The notes under the pieces are model-generated. The model was given only the letters and a program-made list of their open reading frames with translations, made no database searches and was not told the origin of the DNA. A stretch of 64,000 nucleotides of DNA from the IMG/VR virus record IMGVR_UViG_3300042453_002018, positions 1 through 64,000 of that record; one strand, given 5' to 3'. Shown piece after piece: positions 51,635 to 58,985 of this stretch. The position numbers and the translations under genes are program-made. Each line of letters starts with the position of its first letter. Within the stretch, counting starts at the first letter, position 1. This DNA comes from a virus.

Positions 51635-51849
51635 ACGAACGAATAAGAGAATTAGGCAGGCAGGTTGGATTCTACATGGAAAATATGCATCCTGGTGGTT
51701 TTCCTAATGAAAATTTATTGGCGATAGAAAAGTTTGCTGAGTTGATTATACAGGAATGTGCTAATCTTTTTCCGTTGACATTTACGGACGAACAGTACCA
51801 GCGTAGAATTGATAAGACTATACTAAAACATTTCGGAGTTGATCAATGA
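51631..51849 (+). CDS. MNERI-family small protein (paralog 5 of 5)
   Basis: 72 aa: MNERIRELGRQVGFY, KFAELIIQECANLF, LKHFGVDQ end. Tandem copy of the preceding gene. Confidence 0.75.
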   Translation: MNERIRELGRQVGFYMENMHPGGFPNENLLAIEKFAELIIQECANLFPLTFTDEQYQRRIDKTILKHFGVDQ

Positions 51850-52016
51850 ACGAAAATGATATAGTTTACCGATTGCGAAAACGAGCAGAGATTCGCCGTC
51901 AAATACCTGACCGCAAGTCTGTGCAAGAAAACAAGCCCGACAGGATAGCAGACCTGTTAGAAGAGGCTGCGAATGAAATAGACCGTCTGCGTGAATATAA
52001 GGACCTAACTAAATGA
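51846..52016 (+). CDS. small helical protein
   Basis: 56 aa, charged helices (RIADLLEEAANEIDRLREY). ATGA coupling to both neighbours. Confidence 0.55.
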   Translation: MNENDIVYRLRKRAEIRRQIPDRKSVQENKPDRIADLLEEAANEIDRLREYKDLTK

Positions 52017-52228
52017 TGGATATTTTCGTACCCGTTCTCTGGATTTGTATTAATGCGAACTGTGAATTTATGCAGGCTGAACAACACTATACCAGAGAGT
52101 CCGAGTGTAAACAACAAATTGACAAGCAAAAAGTTAAGATTAAAAAACTAGCCAGAGAAGCCAGAAGTCAAGTTGATACCCTTGAGGGTACCTGTATTTC
52201 CGTATCTATTCGAAAGAGTATGATATGA
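52013..52228 (+). CDS. small anchored protein
   Basis: 71 aa. Hydrophobic start (FVPVLWICINANC), then QAEQHYTRESECKQQ and a Lys-rich helix; plan like the gene at 45737. Confidence 0.6.
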   Translation: MMDIFVPVLWICINANCEFMQAEQHYTRESECKQQIDKQKVKIKKLAREARSQVDTLEGTCISVSIRKSMI

Positions 52229-52431
52229 ATACAAAAGATGAAGATAAGTGTATCAAAGCGGTTCGTGATGGAATGAAAGAAGGTATTATACCCATGTCGC
52301 TGACACCCGAGATGGAAAAATTGTTTAGGCTGGTGTATCGGCTAGGGTATAAACAAAGCACGATTGACCGTATGGAAAAAGAACTGAAACCCGACTTAGG
52401 TTATAGCCGCGTGGGATTAGAAAACGCATGA
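52225..52431 (+). CDS. hypothetical early protein
   Basis: 68 aa, helical (EMEKLFRLVYRLGYKQSTI). ATGA coupling on both sides. Confidence 0.6.
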   Translation: MNTKDEDKCIKAVRDGMKEGIIPMSLTPEMEKLFRLVYRLGYKQSTIDRMEKELKPDLGYSRVGLENA

Positions 52432-52676
52432 ACACAACAACAGAAATTCTGACAATCCTTCAAGAAGAGGCTGCTGAGGTAATCCAGGTAGCATCCAAGA
52501 TACACCGCTTTGGACACCGCCCTGACAATATGAAAAAACTAGCAGAGGAACTAGGTGATCTCCAATGTATGATCGACCTGTGTATAGAACACCAGCTAGT
52601 TGATGAAGCGATGCTCCAGATATATGCAAAAGACAAGCGCCATAAACTCAAAACATGGAGTAATATACCTGTATGA
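52428..52676 (+). CDS. MazG-like NTP pyrophosphohydrolase
   Basis: 82 aa. ILQEEAAEVIQ (EExxE) and LAEELGDLQCMID (ExxD) are the metal-binding helices of the all-alpha NTP-PPase (MazG/HisE) superfamily. Could hydrolyse a non-canonical or alarmone-type nucleotide. Short single-domain form, as in other phages. Confidence 0.75.
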   Translation: MNTTTEILTILQEEAAEVIQVASKIHRFGHRPDNMKKLAEELGDLQCMIDLCIEHQLVDEAMLQIYAKDKRHKLKTWSNIPV

Positions 52677-52798
52677 GAGCGATACTTCTACTGCTACTCC
52701 TCACCAGCTGTACACCAAAAACTACAATGATCCGCGTATTGCCAGAAACACAAAATCTCAACCATTGTCTAAAGAACAACAAAATAGTCTGTAATTAA
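52673..52798 (+). CDS. small lipoprotein
   Basis: 41 aa: signal peptide with lipobox LLTSC (C13), then two further Cys. ATGA overlap with the MazG-like gene. Confidence 0.5.
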   Translation: MRAILLLLLLTSCTPKTTMIRVLPETQNLNHCLKNNKIVCN

Positions 52799-52801
52799 GG
52801 C

Positions 52802-52830
52802 TTGACAATTCTACCATTTCCAGCTATCAT
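52802..52830 (+). promoter_or_regulatory. sigma-70 promoter
   Basis: TTGACA, 17 bp, TATCAT; leader with AAGGAG before the ATG at 52865. Confidence 0.8.
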
Positions 52831-52864
52831 AATCCTGTAATGAATGAATAAGGAGTTAGTTATT

Positions 52865-53053
52865 ATGAAAGTTGTGAATTCTTCGGTGTATCTAGATTCG
52901 GTTCGTGCATATTTGACAATGCCTAAAGATATAGGTTTTGACTATATGGAAACACTAGTCGAAGAAATTTCTGATGCTGAGTGTATAACATGGACTGAAG
53001 CTTATGAGTTTTTCGGTGCTATGTGTGACAAAGTTATAATGGAAAAGTGGTGA
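52865..53053 (+). CDS. hypothetical early protein
   Basis: 62 aa; AAGGAG 12 nt before the ATG. VEEISDAECITWTEAYEFF; no known domain. Confidence 0.6.
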   Translation: MKVVNSSVYLDSVRAYLTMPKDIGFDYMETLVEEISDAECITWTEAYEFFGAMCDKVIMEKW

Positions 53054-53058
53054 TCAAA

Positions 53059-53220
53059 ATGACCAAAGTCTTTATTGTTGTTGATATGTCAGAAGGTATG
53101 TCACCAGGGACAGTCCTGCGTGTATTTGCAAAGTATGATGATGCCCTAGTATATGGCGAAGATTTGCTGTTTGACGGTGTGGTGAACGAGTTTGACATAT
53201 ATGAGCGTGAGGTGTACTAA
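53059..53220 (+). CDS. hypothetical early protein
   Basis: 53 aa: VFIVVDMSEGMSPGTVL, FAKYDDALVYGE. ATG at 53059; a GTG at 53050 would give GTGA overlap with the previous stop. Confidence 0.55.
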   Translation: MTKVFIVVDMSEGMSPGTVLRVFAKYDDALVYGEDLLFDGVVNEFDIYEREVY

Positions 53221-53230
53221 ATGTGTGGGT

Positions 53231-53270
53231 GTGAAAAAGTGTGAAATTGTGTGAAATTGTGTGATGCAAA
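53231..53270 (+). repeat. 10-bp tandem iterons in a gene-free stretch
   Basis: Four consecutive 10-bp units: GTGAAAAAGT, GTGAAATTGT, GTGAAATTGT, GTGATGCAAA. They lie in a 240-bp gene-free stretch (53221-53461) that also has GTGATGG (53278) / CCATCAC (53321) inverted repeat and ends in the promoter at 53402. Confidence 0.65.
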
Positions 53271-53401
53271 CGCACTAGTGATGGGATACCAAAAATGCGT
53301 GTATTTATGTGTGCCTAAATCCATCACCTAAGCGCCGATGATCCGCAGAGTCGTGCGAAAATAGCAACACACCGCGCCGCACACAAAACGCAAAATACCG
53401 C

Positions 53402-53430
53402 TTGACAATTGCCGCAATGCCAGTTACCAT
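53402..53430 (+). promoter_or_regulatory. sigma-70 promoter
   Basis: TTGACA, 17 bp, TACCAT; leader ends TTGGAGATTGAG before the ATG at 53462. Confidence 0.75.
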
Positions 53431-53461
53431 TTGTCTGTGATGAGATGAATTGGAGATTGAG

Positions 53462-53548
53462 ATGATTGCGATTTTTGTACTGTTTGCTGTGATTGCTGTG
53501 TGGGGTGTTCTGGCTGCTGCCCCTGGTGCTGTTACTACTCTAGGTTAA
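53462..53548 (+). CDS. 28-aa membrane peptide
   Basis: One hydrophobic helix (IAIFVLFAVIAVWGVLAAA). Good GGAG and position behind a promoter. Confidence 0.5.
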   Translation: MIAIFVLFAVIAVWGVLAAAPGAVTTLG

Positions 53549-53552
53549 TAAA

Positions 53553-53645
53553 ATGGAAACGATTGAAATTGTGTTCTGTATAGCCGCTCTGGTGGGTGGT
53601 GTGTATATTGTCATTGATGCAATGATTGATAGAGGTGAACTGTAA
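53553..53645 (+). CDS. 30-aa membrane peptide
   Basis: Hydrophobic helix (IVFCIAALVGGVYIVIDAM) with a charged end. Overlaps the next ATG (TAATG). Confidence 0.5.
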   Translation: METIEIVFCIAALVGGVYIVIDAMIDRGEL

Positions 53646-53905
53646 TGAGAACGAAAACTCTGGTACCTGGAATGAAAAATACTGATAATATCCGCATTCG
53701 GTTCTGTGATGCTGATATCTCTGTGTATATGACGGTAAAGCAAGCGTTGGAAGGGTTCGGTAAAGTGGCGCATAGTATAGCGGTGGAGTCTGCGTTGAAG
53801 GCTCTAGGCGCTGCCAGGCGTGATCCTGGTGCTGCTGGAGTGGCTGCTGTGGGTCTAGCAGGTAACTGGCATGGCGTGGCACTACAAGTTGATTACTACG
53901 CATAA
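53645..53905 (+). CDS. hypothetical early protein
   Basis: 86 aa. The C-terminal third is Ala/Gly-rich (ARRDPGAAGVAAVGLAG) and the DNA there is more GC-rich than its surroundings. No family known. Confidence 0.55.
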   Translation: MRTKTLVPGMKNTDNIRIRFCDADISVYMTVKQALEGFGKVAHSIAVESALKALGAARRDPGAAGVAAVGLAGNWHGVALQVDYYA

Positions 53906-53915
53906 GGAAAATTGT

Positions 53916-54104
53916 ATGTTTACAGAAAAACAACTAGCCGCTGCTTACAAGAAATTCAAAGGTAAAGTCGTAGTTGCTGAAATGGAAAAACCCAGACCCT
54001 CTGAGAAAACTTTCCGAAATAACAAGTATTCCGTCTTTAACCGTGGACGTATGGCCAGTCAATTCGGAAAAGGTGGTACGTATTCCTTCGTCGAAAAAAT
54101 CTAA
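53916..54104 (+). CDS. small basic early protein
   Basis: 62 aa from the ATG at 53916 behind AAGGAAAA. FRNNKYSVFNRGRMASQFG is rich in Arg/Asn; may bind nucleic acid. Confidence 0.55.
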   Translation: MFTEKQLAAAYKKFKGKVVVAEMEKPRPSEKTFRNNKYSVFNRGRMASQFGKGGTYSFVEKI

Positions 54105-54110
54105 TGATTA

Positions 54111-54145
54111 CCGCAGAAAAAGCTTGACAGAATTCTGCGGTTTTT
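54111..54145 (+). terminator. rho-independent terminator overlapping a promoter
   Basis: CCGCAGAA (54111-54118) pairs with TTCTGCGG (54133-54140), followed by TTTTTG. The loop contains the TTGACA of the promoter at 54124. Confidence 0.75.
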
Positions 54146-54152
54146 GTATAAT
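54124..54152 (+). promoter_or_regulatory. perfect sigma-70 promoter
   Basis: TTGACA, 17 bp, TATAAT; leader ends ATGGAGATTGTG before the ATG at 54182. The -35 lies in the loop of the terminator. Confidence 0.88.
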
Positions 54153-54181
54153 GCTTTTGTGCTGATGATATGGAGATTGTG

Positions 54182-54349
54182 ATGTATACCTGTGATGGAA
54201 GAAAATTCAAGACGCTGAGAGCCGCTGTTGCGTATGCTACAAAAACATTCGTTAAGACGGGTGTTAAGACTTTTACCATTGAGCCTGTGGTGGTATTGAA
54301 CAAGACACCTGGTTATATTGCTTATCTTGCAAATGGGATGAAATTATGA
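54182..54349 (+). CDS. hypothetical early protein
   Basis: 55 aa, basic start (YTCDGRKFKTLRAAVAYA). First gene after the promoter at 54124. Confidence 0.6.
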   Translation: MYTCDGRKFKTLRAAVAYATKTFVKTGVKTFTIEPVVVLNKTPGYIAYLANGMKL

Positions 54350-54480
54350 TTATCCGACGTGAAACGATTAATGAGATTGCTACTCTGAAGTACCTTGGCT
54401 ACCCTGTGTGGCGTATTGCAGAGTTGATGAAAATTCCTGTAGCAGATATTACTGCTGCGATTAAAGCATGGAGACTGTAA
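54346..54480 (+). CDS. small helix-turn-helix-like protein
   Basis: 44 aa: LKYLGYPVWRIAELMKIPVAD reads as an HTH (helix-turn-recognition helix). A small DNA-binding regulator is possible. ATGA overlap. Confidence 0.5.
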   Translation: MIIRRETINEIATLKYLGYPVWRIAELMKIPVADITAAIKAWRL

Positions 54481-54662
54481 TGAAATATGCACAAGCACTA
54501 TTTACTGATGCTGATGTAGCCGAAGCGACACATGGTATGGGTGCGACCGTACTGAAACCGCGTAAAGCAAAACGTACCGCAATGCGCGTAAAGTCCAGTA
54601 AGGGCTTTGTAAAAGGTACGAGTGGGTTTGCAATGGGATATCCGCGTAAGACGTTTGTATAA
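54480..54662 (+). CDS. small basic early protein
   Basis: 60 aa, Lys/Arg-rich centre (LKPRKAKRTAMRVKSSKG), ends MGYPRKTFV. A second copy of this ending occurs at 54684. Confidence 0.55.
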   Translation: MKYAQALFTDADVAEATHGMGATVLKPRKAKRTAMRVKSSKGFVKGTSGFAMGYPRKTFV

Positions 54663-54713
54663 GTGAAAACCGACTTTTGTATAATGGGATATCCGAGCAA
54701 AAAATTTGACTAA
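54633..54713 (+). repeat. imperfect duplication of a gene 3' end
   Basis: ATGGGATATCCG occurs at 54633 (end of the preceding gene, MGYPRKTFV) and at 54684, where it encodes MGYPSKKFD and a stop. Flanking TTTGTATAA is also repeated. Confidence 0.6.
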
Positions 54714-54715
54714 AA

Positions 54716-54931
54716 ATGACTAAAAAAACGACCTTTTCAAATACAGATATAGCAAGTGCAGTTGATGCATTTACCGCAAACTGCACCACCGTGACCAGAG
54801 TGATGCCTGGCACAAGCAAGCATGGAGTAATTACTGAGTTGGTGCTACCTGGTACCACTCCACGTGAGTACACACCTAAACTAATACCCGAAAAGGACTA
54901 CAATGGGCCAGATGAAAAATATAGTAATTGA
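54716..54931 (+). CDS. hypothetical early protein
   Basis: 71 aa, Thr-rich (TANCTTVTRVMPGTSKHG). Overlaps the next gene by 29 nt. Confidence 0.55.
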   Translation: MTKKTTFSNTDIASAVDAFTANCTTVTRVMPGTSKHGVITELVLPGTTPREYTPKLIPEKDYNGPDEKYSN

Positions 54932-55064
54932 TATCCTAGAGATGTATCAGAGAGGGTATAGCATATATGAAATTGCAAACTACCACGAAATGCGGCAAGA
55001 GTCCGTTGTAAGTGTGATTGAGACTTACGGTGGATATGCGGCGGAAGGGCTGTTCTTTGCTTGA
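54903..55064 (+). CDS. small helix-turn-helix-like protein
   Basis: 53 aa: MYQRGYSIYEIANYHEMRQES resembles an HTH and the 54346 product. The stop TGA lies in the -35 of the promoter at 55061. Confidence 0.5.
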   Translation: MGQMKNIVIDILEMYQRGYSIYEIANYHEMRQESVVSVIETYGGYAAEGLFFA

Positions 55065-55089
55065 CAAAGTGGTGCACCCATGATACACT
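55061..55089 (+). promoter_or_regulatory. sigma-70 promoter with inverted repeat at -10
   Basis: TTGACA, 17 bp, TACACT. ACACTAGAG (55085-55093) at the -10 is repeated inverted as CTCTAGTGT (55144-55152), a possible operator pair. Confidence 0.78.
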
Positions 55090-55093
55090 AGAG

Positions 55094-55257
55094 AGGTGCT
55101 ACCGGGCAGTCTAAGTCGATAATTGCGCGTCACGTTACTTGCGCTCTAGTGTGGCAAAAGCTACAATCAAAGGAACATGCTATTCGGAAGCAACCTTATC
55201 GAACGAAAAGTCGAATTGCTCTATTCGGTCGCACCAAAATTTTTTTTCTGGCCAAAA
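55094..55257 (+). ncRNA. candidate leader RNA or small RNA
   Basis: About 165 transcribed bases before any good start codon. Contains CTATTCGG twice (55182, 55223 region), AGCAA/TTGCT pairing around them and a T8 run near 55240-55250. No tRNA fold or Rfam-like class recognised; it could be a long 5' leader for the 55271 gene. Confidence 0.35.
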
Positions 55258-55270
55258 ACTGCACAATACT

Positions 55271-55597
55271 ATGCCTGTCGTATACAACACACCTCTGATG
55301 GACACCGCGGCTGCACCAGCTGCTTCGGAAGTAAAGCCTGCTGATTCGCTGGATGCAAATGAGGTTATCGTACCAGCTCCCGCACTTATCAGCACGACAC
55401 CGAAGTTAGAAATCTTCGAAGGCTTTCCAGACATAAAGATTCCATCACTAGAGCATGGAAATGGTGATGCAAGTTTCGGCACAACACTCATTGCAATTCT
55501 GATATGTTTGTGGATTGCAAAGTTGATTTTGGGGCTGATACCGCGGTTTCTGCTGATTGGTATCGGAATTGCAATACTGTACACATTCATGCAATGA
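55271..55597 (+). CDS. membrane protein
   Basis: 108 aa from the ATG at 55271. Ala/Pro-rich N-terminal part (AAPAASEVKPADS), two C-terminal TM segments. The reading frame is open further upstream, but that sequence looks non-coding. Confidence 0.55.
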   Translation: MPVVYNTPLMDTAAAPAASEVKPADSLDANEVIVPAPALISTTPKLEIFEGFPDIKIPSLEHGNGDASFGTTLIAILICLWIAKLILGLIPRFLLIGIGIAILYTFMQ

Positions 55598-55737
55598 TTC
55601 TCATATTCTATATTCTTGTCTTTTTAGCAATCAATCTGTGCATCACGGTACTGCTGCGACACATTGGCGGTAACGATGGATGGATGGAGTGGTATCGGAG
55701 AAAATCGCTTAGGGAACCTCTTGACAAAGGTAATTGA
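55594..55737 (+). CDS. small membrane protein
   Basis: 47 aa, one TM (ILIFYILVFLAINLCITVLL), basic tail. ATGA overlap. Confidence 0.55.
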   Translation: MILIFYILVFLAINLCITVLLRHIGGNDGWMEWYRRKSLREPLDKGN

Positions 55738-55749
55738 TTCGCTTATAAT
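55721..55749 (+). promoter_or_regulatory. perfect sigma-70 promoter
   Basis: TTGACA, 17 bp, TATAAT, inside the end of the previous gene; leader ends TGGAGAAAGAA before the ATG at 55780. Confidence 0.88.
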
Positions 55750-55779
55750 GAAGTCTGTTGAGAGTGAATGGAGAAAGAA

Positions 55780-56100
55780 ATGAAAGCAATTATTCTTACG
55801 CAAGTTTATGAGAACTATGCGATCCGTGAAGACGGCACGGTTGGTAAGGGTGCAGATGCGTACTTCAAACCCAAGGGTGGCGATGAGTATGTGGTGCGGA
55901 ATGTGACCGAAGATCAGGCATTCGAAATTCTCGAAAGAGTCGCTGGTCAAATTGAGAAATCGAATGACTACTATCAAGAGTTTATTGTCGATGTAAAGAT
56001 TGTCGAGGATGACTTTCTGACTGAGTATGAGTTGAATCAGTTGGAATGGGAAGGTAAGATTGTTTATCCACCGAAAGAAATTGAACTGGAGTTTGCATGA
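55780..56100 (+). CDS. conserved early phage protein
   Basis: 106 aa: AIILTQVYENYAIRED, then GGDEYVVRNVTEDQA. Similar small proteins are common in phage early regions. Acidic. Confidence 0.65.
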   Translation: MKAIILTQVYENYAIREDGTVGKGADAYFKPKGGDEYVVRNVTEDQAFEILERVAGQIEKSNDYYQEFIVDVKIVEDDFLTEYELNQLEWEGKIVYPPKEIELEFA

Positions 56101-56297
56101 TGGATGCTGCGGACTTTCTGGATCGCGCTGAAAGATATGCCGCGGCGCGTGGTGATGAGAACTGGTTCAAAGAAGTGTACACTCGGTATCGTGAGTGGTA
56201 CAATGTGTCGGACTCGGTATGGTGTGCGCTGACATGGCTGTACGATGAAGATTCAGCTCGGATGCTGAAATACAAATATTGTGATGCAAGAATATAA
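56097..56297 (+). CDS. hypothetical early protein
   Basis: 66 aa, helical (DFLDRAERYAAARGDENWF). ATGATG start overlapping the previous stop. Confidence 0.6.
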   Translation: MMDAADFLDRAERYAAARGDENWFKEVYTRYREWYNVSDSVWCALTWLYDEDSARMLKYKYCDARI

Positions 56298-56308
56298 TGG
56301 AGAAGAAA

Positions 56309-56626
56309 ATGGTAAATGCTGACTTGGCTACTGCGCTGATTGGTTATAAAGATAACATCGTCGCAAATTATGTGAAATGGTGTGAAGATGCTGGCATCGC
56401 TGATATTGGTAAGTTTGGTATTGAGTTTGAGCCAGGGTCGAAGTACGTGAAAGTCGTGAAAGTTTCCTCTGGTGGTTCCCGCTCGGTACACTCTTTTGTC
56501 GAGAAAGAAAATGGTGCGATTTGGAAAGCAGCCAGCTGGAAAGCACCTGCGAAAAACTTCATTCGCGGTAATGTGTATGATGCATCGTCGTATACCAATC
56601 GCCTTTCATGGACAGGTGTAGCATAA
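56309..56626 (+). CDS. hypothetical early protein
   Basis: 105 aa: KYVKVVKVSSGGSRSVHSF and GAIWKAASWKAPAKNF, a small beta domain likely. ATG at 56309 behind TGGAGAAG. Confidence 0.65.
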   Translation: MVNADLATALIGYKDNIVANYVKWCEDAGIADIGKFGIEFEPGSKYVKVVKVSSGGSRSVHSFVEKENGAIWKAASWKAPAKNFIRGNVYDASSYTNRLSWTGVA

Positions 56627-56838
56627 TGATTGAAACATTCACACGTAAATCAAAGTTTACGGATCTCAAGCCCTATTGCCATTTTACCACAGATGATACC
56701 GATTTTATGGAACTCTGTGAGTGGAACAATGGTGAAGGGTTTGATTTGATTATGGCTCTTGGTAAACGACTTCAAACATTTTCAATGACTTGGGGACAGT
56801 TTGAAGCACTCCAAGCACTAGCAGCCTATAGGGAATAA
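56626..56838 (+). CDS. hypothetical early protein
   Basis: 70 aa: DFMELCEWNNGEGFDLIM, TMTWGQFEAL-like end. TAATG overlap. Confidence 0.6.
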   Translation: MIETFTRKSKFTDLKPYCHFTTDDTDFMELCEWNNGEGFDLIMALGKRLQTFSMTWGQFEALQALAAYRE

Positions 56839-56839
56839 T

Positions 56840-57004
56840 ATGAACTATTCGTTTGTGGTAAAATGCACCGAGTGTGATGATGAACACTTGACATCCGAAG
56901 TGAAGTTTGATAATATAGAAGAAAACTTTTATGGAGAAGATGTGGCTTATTTTACCTGCCCTGTGACTGAAGCGGCTACACAAAGCCGCGTGTATCGCCT
57001 ATGA
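56840..57004 (+). CDS. small protein with Cys pair
   Basis: 54 aa: KCTECDDEHLTSEV, YFTCPVTEAA. Three Cys; half a zinc ribbon. ATGA overlap with the next gene. Confidence 0.55.
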   Translation: MNYSFVVKCTECDDEHLTSEVKFDNIEENFYGEDVAYFTCPVTEAATQSRVYRL

Positions 57005-57246
57005 GAGAATTCAAGTGGGAACGATACGGTGACAAATACTATTACTACGATTCGCTGACTGGTAAGATTGTCGGTGCAGTCAACAAGATAGCACTCCAAG
57101 AAGTTTGGATTGCTTTGGTCTATACGGGTGAATACTCTTTTACGATTCAAGATGAAAAACATCTGGGTCAGTATATCAATATGGATTTCGCAAAACGTGC
57201 AGCCGAGTTCTTTTGGGAACGTGAGAGTCGCACACTATTGGAATAA
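57001..57246 (+). CDS. conserved early phage protein
   Basis: 81 aa: YYYYDSLTGKIVGAVNKIA, and DFAKRAAEFFWERES, the usual layout of a family seen in many phages (strand pair, then helix). Confidence 0.65.
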   Translation: MREFKWERYGDKYYYYDSLTGKIVGAVNKIALQEVWIALVYTGEYSFTIQDEKHLGQYINMDFAKRAAEFFWERESRTLLE

Positions 57247-57248
57247 AT

Positions 57249-57659
57249 ATGAGTCCTAAACTTGATGCCGATCTGTGTGAGCATTATCCACAAATTATGA
57301 TTGAACGACACCTCGGTGCAATGCAGACTGTAATGTGTTGGGGTTTTGAACATTCTGACGGATGGTACAATCTCCTTGATACTGCTATGCGGCTGGTTCA
57401 ATCGCACATTGAAATGGAAAAACGCCGTGGTCATGAAATTGAGCAAGTGGTATTTGAACAAGTCAAAGAAAAGTTTGGTATGCTGACCATCTATCATCGT
57501 GGTGGTGATGACTACACAAATGGTGTGCTCCGCATGGCAGAAGAGATGAGCCGTCACACATGTGAAGAATGTGGTAACGTAGGCTATCCAACAAAGACTG
57601 GTTGGATACGAACTCTGTGTGACAAGCACCACGGAGAACATGAAGAAAGAACCAAATGA
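57249..57659 (+). CDS. conserved phage zinc-ribbon protein
   Basis: 136 aa. GFEHSDGWYNLLDT, FEQVKEKFGMLTIYHRGGDD and TCEECGNVGYPTKTGWIRT with LCDKH: a widespread phage family. CEEC and C/H near the end likely bind zinc. Confidence 0.78.
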   Translation: MSPKLDADLCEHYPQIMIERHLGAMQTVMCWGFEHSDGWYNLLDTAMRLVQSHIEMEKRRGHEIEQVVFEQVKEKFGMLTIYHRGGDDYTNGVLRMAEEMSRHTCEECGNVGYPTKTGWIRTLCDKHHGEHEERTK

Positions 57660-57805
57660 TAATGTTTATCATTAATTTATTTTTTATAGTTATATTCTGG
57701 AACATGGCCACTATAGCCGCTGACGAAGGTCGTGTGGGTTGGGCATGGGTATATTTGATTTTGTCTGCACTAAATGGTGCAGCATTGTGTGCATCTATTT
57801 TTTAG
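57656..57805 (+). CDS. small two-TM membrane protein
   Basis: 49 aa: FIINLFFIVIFWNMA and WVYLILSALNGAALCA. ATGA overlap with the previous gene. Confidence 0.55.
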   Translation: MIMFIINLFFIVIFWNMATIAADEGRVGWAWVYLILSALNGAALCASIF

Positions 57806-57814
57806 GAGAAACGT

Positions 57815-57973
57815 ATGAAAGAAGGAATTGTAGCGGGAATTGTATTTCTGTTGTTTTTTGCCATGATGTTTTCTGCAATGATCTATAGTGACACCATGAG
57901 AGTTCAATGCAGAGAAGCAGCAATCGCAAAAAATTATAGCGCAGTTGAAATTCAAGCAATCTGTCGCTGGTAA
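57815..57973 (+). CDS. small anchored protein
   Basis: 52 aa: one TM (IVAGIVFLLFFAMMFSAMI), outer part with two Cys (VQCREAA, AICRW). GGAG before the ATG. Confidence 0.55.
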   Translation: MKEGIVAGIVFLLFFAMMFSAMIYSDTMRVQCREAAIAKNYSAVEIQAICRW

Positions 57974-57987
57974 ATAAGGAGAACAAA

Positions 57988-58434
57988 ATGGCACAATGGA
58001 TTATTCACCCAAGTTGGAAGAAGTCGCTGATTGAACGCCAGTATTATCACAAAGGTGATAATACGTTTATGACAGAAACTGGATGGCGTTGGGGTAGTTT
58101 TGAAGTAGAAACTGAAGACGAAAACGTACCAAACATTACTGCTGGTGATAATCTGTGGGACTGCGGCTATTCTGTTGAATTACTTGAAACGACCGATGGT
58201 TGTTGGGAAAGTCATGATATGGATGATTGTGATGAAGAAACTCAACAAATGCTTGAGGAGTTTTTTGAAGAGGGCAATAGTGCATACGATTTGGAAGAAC
58301 GAGAAGATTGGGTGCAAGGTGATAGTGAGATGATCATTGATTGTGATCCTATCTTTGAACGTGTCGATGGTCCAAACGCTGGCAAACGCTATGATGTTGA
58401 TGGTAACGAAATCGTTGAAGGTCAGGAAAATTAA
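57988..58434 (+). CDS. acidic conserved early protein
   Basis: 148 aa, strongly acidic (CDEETQQMLEEFFEEGN). WIIHPSWKKSLIERQYY start. Acidic early proteins can mimic DNA or inhibit host enzymes; no direct evidence here. AAGGAG before the ATG. Confidence 0.65.
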   Translation: MAQWIIHPSWKKSLIERQYYHKGDNTFMTETGWRWGSFEVETEDENVPNITAGDNLWDCGYSVELLETTDGCWESHDMDDCDEETQQMLEEFFEEGNSAYDLEEREDWVQGDSEMIIDCDPIFERVDGPNAGKRYDVDGNEIVEGQEN

Positions 58435-58436
58435 TT

Positions 58437-58985
58437 ATGGTCACTATTGTAAAGCATGAATGGCATCAAGTCGATGAACAGTATGCATTTGATCTGGATG
58501 AAGAAACACTTAGCAATATCTATCCTGACCTAGATGTCGGTGAAATTGTTTCTTTGATGGTGCGAATAGAAAATGGTGAAGTCTCAATTGAAGAAATTCT
58601 CGATGATGCATACAATAATGACGTAGAGATAGAATGGGATCACCAGTATTCGGACTGTTGGACTGCACGAAAAGGTGGCTATGATGTTACTTATGAGTTG
58701 GGTGATGAAGACAGTTGGGTAGCACCAGAGAAAGAACCAGAGCCTACTCACAAGTGTACAAAATGTAAGTGGACTGGTCAAAGTTATGATGCTGAATGGT
58801 CTTGGGAAGACAAAGAAGGCAATGAACTGGAAGATCCATTAAAGATTTGTCCATACTGTGAAAGTGATGTAGTATTGACTGAACATGGTATGCAAAAAGA
58901 AAAGAAAGAAGAAGAGTTACGTAAAAAATGGGAAGAAGAAAGTCAACGAGAGTTAGAAGAAGAAATAAGGAAACATGATGAGTAA
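58437..58985 (+). CDS. acidic zinc-ribbon protein
   Basis: 182 aa. HKCTKCKWTG and KICPYCES form a zinc ribbon near 107-140; both flanks are acidic and the C-terminal 35 residues form a charged helix. Shares its acidic N-terminal style with the previous gene. Confidence 0.65.
   Translation: MVTIVKHEWHQVDEQYAFDLDEETLSNIYPDLDVGEIVSLMVRIENGEVSIEEILDDAYNNDVEIEWDHQYSDCWTARKGGYDVTYELGDEDSWVAPEKEPEPTHKCTKCKWTGQSYDAEWSWEDKEGNELEDPLKICPYCESDVVLTEHGMQKEKKEEELRKKWEEESQRELEEEIRKHDE

Noticed and set aside
52600-52794. Alternative frame protein of 64 aa over the MazG-like end
   Set aside because: It overlaps the MazG-like gene out of frame; the coupled lipoprotein ORF at 52673 has a lipobox and ATGA overlap.
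53229-53330. CRISPR array
   Set aside because: The 10-bp units are contiguous without spacers and far too short.
55139-55270. N-terminal extension of the 55271 protein from a TTG or GTG start
   Set aside because: The extra segment is Ser/Cys/Asn-rich without protein-like pattern and covers repeats and a T8 run typical of non-coding DNA.
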